Assembly: GCF_028475105.1 (NCBI RefSeq)
Contig: NZ_CP116936.1
Span: 744,001-808,000 of the forward strand
Length of the DNA stretch: 64,000 nucleotides
Source of the DNA: Micromonospora sp. LH3U1
Lineage (GTDB): Bacteria; Actinomycetota; Actinomycetes; Mycobacteriales; Micromonosporaceae
Direction of reading: 5' to 3'
Shown here: piece by piece, positions 30,734 through 39,199 of the stretch
Layout: each line of letters begins with the position of its first letter
Position numbering within the stretch: position 1 is the first letter of the stretch
Made by a program: the position numbers and the translations under genes
The notes under the pieces: generated by a model
What the model saw: only the letters and a program-made list of their open reading frames with translations
Told to the model about the DNA's origin: nothing
Database searches by the model: none

Positions 30734-33064
30734 GTGACGCTACGCGGGCGGTTGACAGCAGCCTTCCTCGTGGTGGTGCTCGGGCCGGTCCTGCTCGGCG
30801 CGCTCTTCGTCGCCTCCACCGTCGCGGCTGTCGACCGCAGCCGCTCGATCGAGCGCCTGGCGGTGGCGGCGTCCACCGTGCGTACCTCGGTCGACGCGCT
30901 CTGCCAGCAGCTGCGCGCTGCCGCCGACGCGGTGGCCCTCACCGCCGATCCGGCCGTCGCCGCCGCTCAAGTGGTCAGCCGGGGCCTGGCCGCCGCGGTG
31001 CTGATCACCGACGTGGACGGCCAGGTCACCTACGTCTCGCCCGGCGCGCCGTCGACCCCGTGGCGGGACTGCTCCGACTCGACCACGGGTTCGACCAGCC
31101 CGGTCCGCGCGCTGGCCACCGAGGTCGACCTGCGCGACCGCGCCGGCACCCTCCGGGGCAGGGTGACCGCCGCGCAACTTGTCGACCCGGCCTTCGTCGC
31201 CCGGCTGGCGGCGGTGACCGGGGTGGCGGTCACCCTGCTCGACAGCGGAGCGACCGCCGCGCGGGTCACCCACACGACCGAGTCCCGCGAGGTACGCGAC
31301 GCGGTGCTGGCCGCCGCCAGCTCCGTCGATGGTGAGCGGGTCACCGAGACCAGCGAGGGTCGGTACGTGCGGAGGATCGGCCCGTCCGACGCGGAGCCGC
31401 TGCCACTGGTGCTCTCCGTGCCCAGCGAGCGTCCGCCGGGGCTGCACGCCACGCTTGTCGGGGTGGTCGTGCTGGCCGGGCTGCTCGCCGTGCTGACCGC
31501 CTGGCGGCTGGCTCGGGTGACCACCAGACCGCTGGTCGAGTTGGCTGGCGCGGTCGACCGGGTCGCCCACGGCGACCTGACCGCCCGGGTGCCGGTACGC
31601 AGCCGTGACGAGCTGGGCCGGCTGGCCGCCGCGTTCAACCGGATGACCCGGGAGACCGGGTCCTACGTCGCGGCGCTGACCAGCAACCGGGACCAGCTCC
31701 GTGGGCACCTCGCGGTGCTCGGTGACACCCTGGCCAGCACACACGACCTGCAACGCATCCTGCGGGTGATCCTGCGCAGCGCCATCGGAGCCACCGGCGC
31801 GCGCGCCGGCGCCGTGCTGCTGGTGGAGACCGGCGGGGTGCTCGTCGCTCAGTGCACCGAGGGATTGGACGGGCGCTGGCCGGAGGGGGACGCGGACGGA
31901 TCGCAGACGCTTCGGGTGCCGGTGGGCGTCGGCGTGGTCGGTGCCGTCGCCGCCACCGGCGAACCGCAGCGGGGCAGGGCCGAGCCGACCGAGGCCCCGT
32001 CGGGGGAGCCGCGCTGCCGCACGTACGTCGCGGTCCCGTTCGCCGCCCCCGGCGGCGGCGCCGCGGCCACCCTCAGCGGGACCCCGGGGGCTGCCGACGA
32101 GGCCGGTGCCGCCGCGGCGCTCGGCGTGCTGGCCCTCTACGACCGGTTGGGCGCCGACGAGTTCGACGACGACGACCTGGTCACCCTGCGCACCTTCGCC
32201 AGCCATGCGGCGGTCGCGGTGGACAACGTCCGGGTGCACGAGGAGGCGCAGCGGCTCTCGCTCACCGACCCGCTCACCGGGCTGTGGAACTACCGCTACC
32301 TGCGCGAGTCGATCCGGCGGGAGGTGGAACGGGCCAGCCGCTTCGGGCGGATGCTCAGCATCCTCGCGCTGGACCTCGACCGGTTCAAGGACGTCAACGA
32401 CACGTACGGGCACGCTGCGGGGGACACGGTGCTCGCCGAGTTCGCCCGGCGGGTGCGCGGCGAGATCCGTGAGGTCGACCTGGCCTTCCGACAGGGCGGT
32501 GAGGAGTTCGTTCTGCTGCTGCCGGAGACCGACGCGCGGGGCGCGGCGATCGTGGCCGAGCGACTCGGCGCGGTGGTCCGCGAGACGCCGATCGCCGTCG
32601 AGGCGTACGCCGGGCCGGTCCTGGTGACCGTGTCGGTGGGCATCGCCGTCTTTCCGGACAACGGCAGCACCGGGCGGGCGGTGCTGGAGGCCGCCGACGA
32701 CGCGCTCTACGCGGCCAAGGCGGCCGGCCGCGACACGTACCGGGTCGCCGAGGTGCATCCGGAGGTGCCGACGCGGGAGATACCGGTGCTCGCGGGGGCC
32801 GTGAGCCCACCGGATGGGCTGCCGCGCGCCGGCCAGCCCGTGCAGGCCATCCGGGAGCCGGGCGGGCCCGCCCGGTCGGAGCCGGCTGTGGGCGTACCGG
32901 AATCATCGCCGGCAGGCCCGGCGCACGCCCGGCCGGAGCCGGCCGACGACCCGACGGACAGCGCGACGGGTGGGGCGCGGGCCGGCCCGGACGCCGCGCG
33001 GCCGGGGTCGGGTGGCGGCGCGTCTTCTGGGCCACACCCGCCGCGGCAGAGCCGTGGCCGATAG
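30734..33064 (+). CDS. Membrane diguanylate cyclase (HAMP-GAF-GGDEF)
   Basis: A 776-residue protein. A membrane helix at 7-29 and a second at about 238-260 (LVGVVVLAGLLAVLTAWRLA) flank an extracytoplasmic sensor domain. A HAMP domain follows (TTRPLVELAGAVDRVAHGDL), then a GAF domain (about 330-505) and a GGDEF domain (about 510-680). The active-site motif is RQGGEEF, with the RxxD inhibition site REVD five residues before it, so the cyclase should be active and feedback-controlled by c-di-GMP. The last 90 residues are Pro/Ala-rich and disordered. Start GTG 30734; 9 bases before galU. Confidence 0.94.
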   Translation: MTLRGRLTAAFLVVVLGPVLLGALFVASTVAAVDRSRSIERLAVAASTVRTSVDALCQQLRAAADAVALTADPAVAAAQVVSRGLAAAVLITDVDGQVTYVSPGAPSTPWRDCSDSTTGSTSPVRALATEVDLRDRAGTLRGRVTAAQLVDPAFVARLAAVTGVAVTLLDSGATAARVTHTTESREVRDAVLAAASSVDGERVTETSEGRYVRRIGPSDAEPLPLVLSVPSERPPGLHATLVGVVVLAGLLAVLTAWRLARVTTRPLVELAGAVDRVAHGDLTARVPVRSRDELGRLAAAFNRMTRETGSYVAALTSNRDQLRGHLAVLGDTLASTHDLQRILRVILRSAIGATGARAGAVLLVETGGVLVAQCTEGLDGRWPEGDADGSQTLRVPVGVGVVGAVAATGEPQRGRAEPTEAPSGEPRCRTYVAVPFAAPGGGAAATLSGTPGAADEAGAAAALGVLALYDRLGADEFDDDDLVTLRTFASHAAVAVDNVRVHEEAQRLSLTDPLTGLWNYRYLRESIRREVERASRFGRMLSILALDLDRFKDVNDTYGHAAGDTVLAEFARRVRGEIREVDLAFRQGGEEFVLLLPETDARGAAIVAERLGAVVRETPIAVEAYAGPVLVTVSVGIAVFPDNGSTGRAVLEAADDALYAAKAAGRDTYRVAEVHPEVPTREIPVLAGAVSPPDGLPRAGQPVQAIREPGGPARSEPAVGVPESSPAGPAHARPEPADDPTDSATGGARAGPDAARPGSGGGASSGPHPPRQSRGR

Positions 33065-33073
33065 TCTCGCGGC

Positions 33074-34036
33074 ATGTCGGAGCACTCAGCGAACCCCTCA
33101 TCGACGGTCGCCGCAACTGGCCGTCCCCTGGCGGTCAAGGCCGTCATCCCGGCCGCCGGACTTGCCACCCGGTTCCTGCCGGCCACCAAGGCGGTGCCCA
33201 AGGAGCTGCTGCCGGTGGTGGACCGGCCGGTTCTGCAGTACATCGTCGAGGAGGCCGCCCAGGCCGGCATCGGTGACGTGTTGCTGATCACCGGCCGGGG
33301 TAAGACGTCGATGGTGGACCACTTTGACCGCCGGCCCGACCTGGAGGCCAGGCTGGAGGAGAAGGGCGACGCCGAGCGGCTGGCCGCCGTGCGTCGGCCC
33401 AGCGAGCTGGCCGAGATCTACACCGTGCGGCAGCCCGAGCAGCTCGGGCTCGGTCACGCCGTCGGGTACGCCGAGTCGCACATCGGCGACCAGCCCTTCG
33501 CGGTGCTGCTCGGCGACGAGTTCGTCAAGCCGGCGGAGCCGCTGCTGCCGGCGATGCTGGAGCTGCAGGCCCGCACCGGCGGCGTCGTGCTCGCCTTCTT
33601 CGAGGTCGACCCGGCCGAGACCAAGCGGTACGGCATCGCCTCCGTCGAGCCCGCCGAGTCGGAGCTGACCGACATCGGTGAGGTCGTCAGGGTCACCGGG
33701 ATGGTGGAGAAGCCGCAGCCGGAGGACGCCCCGAGCAACCTCGCGGTGCTCGGCCGCTACGTGCTGCCCGGCACGATCTTCGACGCGATCCGGCGGACGA
33801 AGCCGGGCAGCGGCGGTGAGATCCAGCTGACCGACGCGATGGAATTGCTGCGCACCGAGGGCACCCCGGTGCACGCGATCGTCTACCGGGGCACCCGCTA
33901 CGACACCGGCATGCCTCTGGGCTACCTGCAGACGGTGGTGCAGATCGCCGCCGAGCGCGACGACCTGGGCACCGAGTTCCGGTCCTGGTTGGCCGAGTTC
34001 GTCAAGGCCGACGCGGCAGGCGGATCTGGTACATGA
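33074..34036 (+). CDS. galU: UTP-glucose-1-phosphate uridylyltransferase
   Basis: A 320-residue nucleotidyltransferase that makes UDP-glucose. The sugar-nucleotide motif is PAAGLATRFLPATKAVPKEL near residue 25, followed by VDRPVLQYIVEEA, LGLGHAV near 121, LLGDEFV near 143, and GRYVLPGTIFDAI near 230. UDP-glucose feeds cell wall and glycan synthesis. It overlaps the downstream gephyrin-like gene by 4 bases (ATGA), so the cluster galU-glp-rimJ-sepX is co-translated at this point. Confidence 0.96.
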   Translation: MSEHSANPSSTVAATGRPLAVKAVIPAAGLATRFLPATKAVPKELLPVVDRPVLQYIVEEAAQAGIGDVLLITGRGKTSMVDHFDRRPDLEARLEEKGDAERLAAVRRPSELAEIYTVRQPEQLGLGHAVGYAESHIGDQPFAVLLGDEFVKPAEPLLPAMLELQARTGGVVLAFFEVDPAETKRYGIASVEPAESELTDIGEVVRVTGMVEKPQPEDAPSNLAVLGRYVLPGTIFDAIRRTKPGSGGEIQLTDAMELLRTEGTPVHAIVYRGTRYDTGMPLGYLQTVVQIAAERDDLGTEFRSWLAEFVKADAAGGSGT

Positions 34037-35346
34037 CCGCGACGGCCGACGCCGAGGCGGCCGCGAACGAGTTGACGCCGCTCGCCGACTACCTGGGCAG
34101 TGTGCTGCGCAGGTTGCGTGCGCTGCCGCCACTCGACCTCGACCTCACGCAGGCGCACGGCAATGTCCTCGCCGAGGACGTCGTCGCGCCGCACGCCTTC
34201 CCGGCCTTCGACCAGGCGGCCGTGGACGGCTACGCCGCCCGCTGGGAGGACATTTCGGGAGGGGGCCGGGGCCCGAGCTATGTCCCGGCCCCCTCCGGCA
34301 CGCCCGGGGGCCGGACCATCCGGCTGAACGTGGTCGGCGATCTCGGCGCGGCGAGCTGGCGGCCGGTCCGGCTCACCCCGGGCTCGTGCTTCTCGGTGGC
34401 CGCCGGGGCGCCGCTGCCGATCGGCGCGGACGTGGTGGTCCCGGTGGAGTGGACCGACCAGGGCATGGCCGCCGTGGAGATCTTCCGCACCCCCAAGCGG
34501 GGGTACGGGGTACGCCGAGCCGGTGAGGAACTGCCCGCCGGCACTCTGCTCGCACGGGCGGGCACGTACGTCTCCCCGGCCCTGGTCGCGGTCTTCGCCG
34601 CCACCGGCATCGGGCACGTGGTGGTCCGGCCCAGCCCACGGGTGGTCATCGTGGCCACCGGCGACGAACTGGTCGACGTGGGTCGGGGCAGCCAGCCCGG
34701 GCAGGTGGTGGACGCGAACTCGCACGCGCTGACCGCCGCTGCGGCAGAGGTGGGCGCGCAGGCGTACCGGGTGGGCATCTGCGACGACGACCCGGAGGGG
34801 CTGCGCGGGCTGCTGGAGGACCAGACCCTGCGCGCCGACCTGATCATCACCACCGGGGGGACCGGCACCGGCCCCGGAGACATGGTGCGTCGGATCCTGT
34901 CCCGGCGGGAGGGCAGCCGGGCCGGGCCGGTCACCTTCACCGACGTGGCGCTCTATCCCGGCACCGCGCTCGGCTTCGGCACGGTCGGCGCCGAGGAGGT
35001 GCCGGTGGTCTGCCTGCCCGGCGATCCCGGTGCCGCGCTGATCGGCTTCGAGGTGCTGGCCCGCCCGGCCATCCAACTGCTCGCCGGCGCCGAGCCGGTG
35101 TTCCGGCCCAGCGTGCGGGCGCACCTGCTGGAGACCGTGTCGTCCCCGGGCGGGCTGCGCGAGTTTCGGCCCGCGCACGTCGCCGAGCGGCGCGGCGGTG
35201 GTTACACCGTCCAGCCGCTGAGTGGGGGGCCGTTCACCCTCTCCGGGCTGGCCGAGGCCAACGGGCTGCTGGTGCTCGGCGAGCGGGTCACCACCGCTGC
35301 CGCCGGCTCCACGGTGGACGTCCTACTGCTGGACCGCCGTCGGTGA
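34033..35346 (+). CDS. glp: Gephyrin/MoeA-like protein (Glp, divisome-associated)
   Basis: A 437-residue protein with the four-domain MoeA layout: LEDVVAP-like ALAEDVVAPHAFPAFDQAAVDGYA near residue 50, VVPVEWT near 140, TGDELVDVG near 215 and TTGGTGTGPGDMVR near 275, and a C-terminal beta-domain. MoeA inserts molybdenum into molybdopterin. In Corynebacterium the MoeA-like paralog encoded between galU, rimJ and glpR (Glp) was reported to bind FtsZ and GlpR. The same gene order here suggests this role, although a MoeA activity cannot be excluded from sequence. Confidence 0.88.
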   Translation: MTATADAEAAANELTPLADYLGSVLRRLRALPPLDLDLTQAHGNVLAEDVVAPHAFPAFDQAAVDGYAARWEDISGGGRGPSYVPAPSGTPGGRTIRLNVVGDLGAASWRPVRLTPGSCFSVAAGAPLPIGADVVVPVEWTDQGMAAVEIFRTPKRGYGVRRAGEELPAGTLLARAGTYVSPALVAVFAATGIGHVVVRPSPRVVIVATGDELVDVGRGSQPGQVVDANSHALTAAAAEVGAQAYRVGICDDDPEGLRGLLEDQTLRADLIITTGGTGTGPGDMVRRILSRREGSRAGPVTFTDVALYPGTALGFGTVGAEEVPVVCLPGDPGAALIGFEVLARPAIQLLAGAEPVFRPSVRAHLLETVSSPGGLREFRPAHVAERRGGGYTVQPLSGGPFTLSGLAEANGLLVLGERVTTAAAGSTVDVLLLDRRR

Positions 35347-35476
35347 CGCTGTCCCGGTCGGCCCGTCGGCGGTCTGCGTCAGGTGGTCGCCGGGTCGTCC
35401 TGGTCGTACCGGTGGGTGTGGTTGGTGCGGTGGGTCCACTTGCGCGCGACACGGTCCCGCGCGGGAGACTGTGCGG

Positions 35477-36127
35477 GTGAGTCTCTTCGGACCCGCACGG
35501 GCACCGGGCTGGCCGGTGGAGTTGGCGGACGGCCCGGTGCTGCTGCGGCCATACCGACGCTCCGACGCTGCGGCGTGGTCGGAGGTGCGCCGGGCCAACC
35601 GGGCCTGGTTGGCGCCCTGGGAGTCGTCAATGCCCGGCGGTTGGGACGAACTGAACTCGCCGGCCGCGTTCCGCTGGGTGCACCGTGACCAGCGGCGTTC
35701 AGCCCGTGAGGGTGAGGGCATGCCGTTCGCGGTCTGCCTGCGCGAGGCCGACCGGGATCGGCTGGTCGGGCACATCAATGTGGGCAGCATCGTGCGGCGC
35801 GCGCTCTGCTCCGGCTACGTCGGCTACTGGGTGGACGCCCGGGTCGCCGGCCAGGGTGTGATCCCAACGGCGCTCGCACTTGCCGTGGACCACGCGTTCG
35901 GCCCGGGCGGGCTGCACCGGGTGGAGATCAACATCCGTCCGGAGAACCAGCCGTCCCGGCGGGTGGTCGAGAAGTTGGGCTTCCGCGAGGAGTCGTACCA
36001 CGTGCGCTACATGCACATCGACGGTGCGTGGCGAGACCACATCGGATACGCGATGACGAGCGAAGAGATCGCCGCCGAGGGTGGACTGCTGGCCCGCTGG
36101 CACCGGATACGCGCCAACGCCCGTTGA
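35477..36127 (+). CDS. GNAT acetyltransferase (RimJ/RimL-like)
   Basis: A 216-residue N-acetyltransferase. It begins MSLFGPARAPGWPVELADGP, and has LLRPYRRSDAAAWSEVRRAN near residue 25, GYVGYWVDARVAGQGVIPTAL (acetyl-CoA loop) near 115 and VEINIRPENQPSRRVVEKLGF near 155, the RimJ/RimL pattern. Such enzymes acetylate protein N-termini or small molecules. GTG 35477 start with GGGAG upstream. The gene keeps its conserved place between glp and sepX. Confidence 0.93.
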   Translation: MSLFGPARAPGWPVELADGPVLLRPYRRSDAAAWSEVRRANRAWLAPWESSMPGGWDELNSPAAFRWVHRDQRRSAREGEGMPFAVCLREADRDRLVGHINVGSIVRRALCSGYVGYWVDARVAGQGVIPTALALAVDHAFGPGGLHRVEINIRPENQPSRRVVEKLGFREESYHVRYMHIDGAWRDHIGYAMTSEEIAAEGGLLARWHRIRANAR

Positions 36128-36310
36128 GCCGTCCCACGGACGGGATCGGCGCGGCGCGGTGGCATCCCGGTCGGCGCGCCGTAACCTCAAGTAACTGCAA
36201 GCTGCGGCAAGCGCCCCCTGGCCGGACGATCCACGCATTCAGGTGCCATCGGTGGAAGATCCTGCGGTCGGGTGGCGGTTGCTTCGAATTCGGTGACGGG
36301 AGGGGTGAGG

Positions 36311-37087
36311 GTGCCGACCTCGGTGCTCCTCGCCGTCCTCGCCGCCGCCGGCCTGCTCGCCCTGGCCCCGGCGCTGGTTCGCCGGTACGACGCCACCGAG
36401 CGGCTGGTGGCGGAGCGGGCGCAGTCGACGGCGCGGGTGCTCCAGCGCCGCCGACGGCGCCGCACTGTGCCGGGACGGCAACCCGTCCACCCTCCGCGCG
36501 CACTGACCATCACACTCAGTGAAGACGCAACTACGGGAGCGTTGGCCGCGCCGGTCTCCGCACCCCCGGCCGCCCGTCGCTCCGGTCGGCTGCGCGCCGT
36601 GCCACCCGCGCCGAAACGGTCCCGCCGCCGCCCGCCGCCCCGCCGACAGCACACCCCTGCCGTATACCGGCGTCGTCGGGTGCTCGCCGCTCTGCTGTTG
36701 CTCAACGTCGTCGAGCTGATCGGCGTGCTGTTCGTGAGCCCCGGCTTCTGGATCGGCTTCTCGGCCACCTTCCTGCTCCTGGCCATGTACGTCGTCCACC
36801 TGCGTGGCCAGGCACTCGCTGGACGCCGTCGCCGCCGCGCCCGGGCCCGGGAGGCGGCCTGGCTGGCGGCCCGACAGGCCGAGGTGCGCCGGGAGCAGGC
36901 TCGCCGGGCTGCGGCCCGCCGGGAGGCGCAGCGCCGCCTGGCCGCCCAACGCGAGGGGGTACGCCGAGCCGCCATGGGCCTGGATCGATCGGGAGACCTG
37001 CCGGCGGCGGTCAACGGTGGGTCGGTCTCGTACCGGCGATCCGGCGGACTACGTGGGCGCCCCTACGAGGCCGGCCGAGGCGCCTGA
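36311..37087 (+). CDS. sepX: SepX/GlpR divisome membrane protein
   Basis: A 258-residue membrane protein. The N-terminal anchor is PTSVLLAVLAAAGLLALAPAL, followed by RRYDATERLVAERAQSTARV, which I recognise as the SepX/GlpR signature. Two further helices lie near residues 130-165 (VLAALLLLNVVELIGVLFVS, FWIGFSATFLLLAMYVVHL), and the C-terminal 90 residues are a basic coiled coil. In Streptomyces SepX supports septation, and in Corynebacterium GlpR is the membrane receptor of Glp. GTG 36311 is preceded by GGGAGGGG. It is the last gene of the galU cluster. Confidence 0.88.
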   Translation: MPTSVLLAVLAAAGLLALAPALVRRYDATERLVAERAQSTARVLQRRRRRRTVPGRQPVHPPRALTITLSEDATTGALAAPVSAPPAARRSGRLRAVPPAPKRSRRRPPPRRQHTPAVYRRRRVLAALLLLNVVELIGVLFVSPGFWIGFSATFLLLAMYVVHLRGQALAGRRRRRARAREAAWLAARQAEVRREQARRAAARREAQRRLAAQREGVRRAAMGLDRSGDLPAAVNGGSVSYRRSGGLRGRPYEAGRGA

Positions 37088-37363
37088 CGCCCTGCCCTGC
37101 TCGGCCGATGTGCTCGGTCGACGTGGCTCGGTCGACGTGGCTCGGTCGCCCGGATGCGTTGTCGGCTTGATCGACTCGGATTCCTGGAAGGCGGGGTGTC
37201 GCGGCGTCCCGGATGCCCCGATTTCCGGGACGCCGAGTGGATCTTTGGGTGGGGAGGGGCGCCGCGCTGGGGGCGGATTCGCGGTGGGGGCCGGCGACCT
37301 GTTAGCCTTGCTGCCGGCCCGCCCGGTGTAAGCCGGGTGGGACCGAAGCCGGTTCGCCGGTGG
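37088..37363. other. Intergenic region between sepX and tRNA-Ala
   Basis: No gene is supported. It holds a short tandem repeat of CTCGGTCGACGTGG (about 2.7 copies, 37112-37150), the second copy of the 80-base palindrome (37166-37248), and the promoter area of the tRNA (TAGCCT near 37304). Confidence 0.6.
37166..37248. repeat. Imperfect palindrome family 2, copy B
   Basis: About 83 bases bounded by CTTGATCGACTCGGATTCC and CGCCGAGTGGATCTTTGG. The two halves pair imperfectly over roughly 35 bases, including GGAA-N2-CGGGG against CCCCGATTTCC. The copy at 29361-29442 shares the same order of conserved blocks. Confidence 0.8.
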
Positions 37364-37440
37364 GGGGCTGTGGCGCAGACTGGTAGCGCACCTCGTTCGC
37401 ATCGAGGGGGTCAGGGGTTCAAATCCCCTCAGCTCCACCA
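37364..37440 (+). tRNA. tRNA-Ala (anticodon CGC)
   Basis: The cloverleaf is complete: acceptor stem GGGGCTG with CAGCTCC including the G3-U70 pair that identifies alanine tRNA, D stem GCGC/GCGC, anticodon stem CCTCG/CGAGG with loop TTCGCAT giving anticodon CGC, T arm with GTTCAAA, and an encoded 3' CCA. It reads alanine codon GCG. A terminator follows at 37482. Confidence 0.97.
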
Positions 37441-37481
37441 GCAACAACACGTACGACCTGGGGAAACCCGCCGACGAAATT

Positions 37482-37509
37482 CGGGGCCTTCGGGCCCCGT
37501 TTTCTTTTG
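37482..37509 (+). terminator. Intrinsic terminator of tRNA-Ala
   Basis: A perfect 7-bp stem CGGGGCC/GGCCCCG closed by a TTCG tetraloop is followed by TTTTCTTTT. This is the clearest U-run terminator in the window. Confidence 0.9.
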
Positions 37510-37655
37510 GCGCTCGCGTCGCGCAGAGCGTCGCTGTTGAGGTGGCCCCCGCGATAGGCCGCAGAGCCGACATCCTCGGCAACGGCTAGTGGCAGCGTCA
37601 ATCAAACGCGGGGCCTCGACACAAGGTTCACCGCTCCAAGAACGCTGCACCGCCT

Positions 37656-37724
37656 CGATCTTGCAGTTTCGGTCGCCGAGATGCGTGGAATGTCCCCTAC
37701 GTCGAGGCAGCAAGTGCAAGATCG
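37656..37724. repeat. Interrupted inverted repeat (CGATCTTGCA ... TGCAAGATCG)
   Basis: Ten-bp perfect arms at 37656-37665 and 37715-37724, extending to 12 of 13 matches, are separated by 49 bases. The arms do not match the other two palindrome families. I found no second copy in this window. Confidence 0.65.
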
Positions 37725-37747
37725 CGAAAGGGGCCAGGCCGGCCCGC

Positions 37748-37898
37748 GTCGATCATGGAGGCGTGGTGCCCGTTTTGGCGTTATAGCGGTTACTTTGTCG
37801 CCCACCACAACTCCATGATCGACGGGGTGGGGTGGGGTGGGGCGGGGCGGGGCGGGGTGGGGTGGGGGTGGGGGTGGGGGTGACGGGGTGGGGGTTAG
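37748..37898 (-). repeat. Hairpin cassette, copy 2 with expanded G/C tract
   Basis: Arms of 21 bases at 37748-37768 and 37803-37823 pair with two mismatches and match the arms of copy 1 at 12678-12752. The edge GGGGTGGGGGTTAG (37885-37898) is the same as in copy 1 and again contains the TAA stop of the minus-strand gene (37895-37897). Between arm and edge, this copy has about 60 extra bases made of G runs (plus strand). Confidence 0.85.
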
Positions 37899-38320
37899 TA
37901 GTGGTTGTCGATTGGTTGGCGTGCCTCGTCGAACAGCGCTGGGCCTTCGTACCGCACCGGGGGCAGCGGTGGGGTGGCCGGCTTGATGTCCTCGAACTGT
38001 TCGCTGGACAGGGCGTACACCACCCGGCCGAGGCCGGAGCGGTCGATCGCGGTCGCGCACATCGGGCAGGGTTGGCAACTGGTGTACATGGTGGTGCCGG
38101 CGGCCACGTCCGAAGCAAGTTCGCGGGCGGCCCAGCGGGCCAGCTTCAGTTCCGGGTGGGCGGTGATGTCCGAGTCGGAGACCACGGTGTTGTGGTCCTC
38201 GATCAGAACGGTGCCGTCCGCAGCGACGAGCAACGAGCCGAACGGCCGTTCGCCGGACGCCCCGGCCTCGCTGGCAATGGCCACGGCACGGCGGAGAAAC
38301 TTCTCGTCGTCGGGCGTCAT
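37895..38320 (-). CDS. Nucleoside/nucleobase deaminase (CDA fold)
   Basis: A 141-residue zinc-dependent deaminase. The zinc and catalytic motifs are TAHPELKLAR (H-P-E variant of HAE, near residue 54) and TSCQPCPMCATA (PCxxC, near 85). The length and the HPELK/PCPMC combination resemble guanine deaminase or small-molecule cytosine deaminases rather than TadA. ATGA overlap with the F420-type oxidoreductase gene upstream shows a coupled pair. The TAA stop is at the edge of the repeated hairpin cassette. Confidence 0.9.
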   Translation of the reverse strand: MTPDDEKFLRRAVAIASEAGASGERPFGSLLVAADGTVLIEDHNTVVSDSDITAHPELKLARWAARELASDVAAGTTMYTSCQPCPMCATAIDRSGLGRVVYALSSEQFEDIKPATPPLPPVRYEGPALFDEARQPIDNHY

Positions 38321-39168
38321 CGGTCCTCCTGGGTTCGGTGATACGCGGCCACGGCCGCGAGTGTCTGCCAGGCGCGTTCGGGCTGGCGGATCTCGGTCAG
38401 GTCGCCGTTGAACGGGTCGAGCACCACTGTCTCGGCGCCGAGCAGACGGATCTGGTCGAGGTCGGCGATGATCTGCTCGATGGTGCCGACGCCGGCGAGC
38501 CGGTCCGGGGCGGTCACCGGTTCAGGGGTCTCCCGGAGCGCGATGCGCGGCATCAACGCGGGAGTGGGGCGACCCAGTTCGTCGGCGATGGCCTTGAGTC
38601 GTCCGACGGCCTCGGCCAGCCATCCGGGTGTCATCCGTAGCGGGTGCCACGCATCTCCGAGTCTTACCGCGCGACGCATGCCGGCGTCGCTGTTGCCGCC
38701 GACCCAGAGCGGGATCGCCTCTGTGTCGTAGTCGTCGGTGTTGCGCCAGGCGTCACGCATGGCGTGCAGGTACTGGTCGGTGAGCGCGCCGCGTCGCTGG
38801 TATGGCACGCCGAGCGCCTCGAACTCCTGCCGTGCCCAGCCGACGCCGACGCCGAGGACGAGGCGGCCGCCGCTGAGCCGGTTGAGATTCGCCGCCATCC
38901 GGGCGGTGAGCAACGGGTGCCGGTACGGGACGATGAGCACGGTGGTGCCCAGCCGGACCCGGCGGGTGAGGCCGGCCAGCCAGGACAGCGTGGTGAACGG
39001 CTCGTAGAACGGCGCGGGATACTGCTCGGCCACGTCCGGGGTCACCGCGATGTGGTCCGAGACCATCAGCAGGTCGAAGCCGAGGCCCTCGACCGTCTGT
39101 GCCCACTGTCGCAGCAGGTCAGGATCGGTGCCCGGGGCAAAGTTCGGTACGTTCACGCCAATCTGCAC
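38317..39168 (-). CDS. LLM-class F420-dependent oxidoreductase
   Basis: A 283-residue luciferase-like monooxygenase-fold protein. It begins MQIGVNVPNFAPG, has FDLLMVSDHIA near residue 33, RVRLGTTVLIVPYRHPLLTARM near 70, GRLVLGVGVGWARQEFEALG near 100 and IPLWVGGNSDAGMRRAVRLGDAWHP near 152. These match F420-dependent members of the family. Substrate unknown. It is divergent from the Lrp regulator gene, with a palindrome in the intergenic space, and coupled to the deaminase downstream. Confidence 0.92.
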   Translation of the reverse strand: MQIGVNVPNFAPGTDPDLLRQWAQTVEGLGFDLLMVSDHIAVTPDVAEQYPAPFYEPFTTLSWLAGLTRRVRLGTTVLIVPYRHPLLTARMAANLNRLSGGRLVLGVGVGWARQEFEALGVPYQRRGALTDQYLHAMRDAWRNTDDYDTEAIPLWVGGNSDAGMRRAVRLGDAWHPLRMTPGWLAEAVGRLKAIADELGRPTPALMPRIALRETPEPVTAPDRLAGVGTIEQIIADLDQIRLLGAETVVLDPFNGDLTEIRQPERAWQTLAAVAAYHRTQEDR

Positions 39169-39199
39169 AGGTTCGAGATTAGTCAGTGTGGATCAGGCT

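Larger units (their letters stand above)
37441..37894. other. 454-base repeat-rich intergenic region downstream of tRNA-Ala
   Basis: No gene is supported. In order it holds the tRNA terminator (37482-37509), an interrupted inverted repeat (37656-37665 with 37715-37724), the second hairpin cassette (37748-37823) and a G-run tract (37824-37892). Such a stack of repeats next to a tRNA gene suggests a variable locus. Confidence 0.75.

Noticed and set aside
30740..32758. A 672-codon minus-strand frame opposite the diguanylate cyclase
   Set aside because: The plus-strand gene has complete HAMP, GAF and GGDEF signatures; the opposite frame is a shadow.
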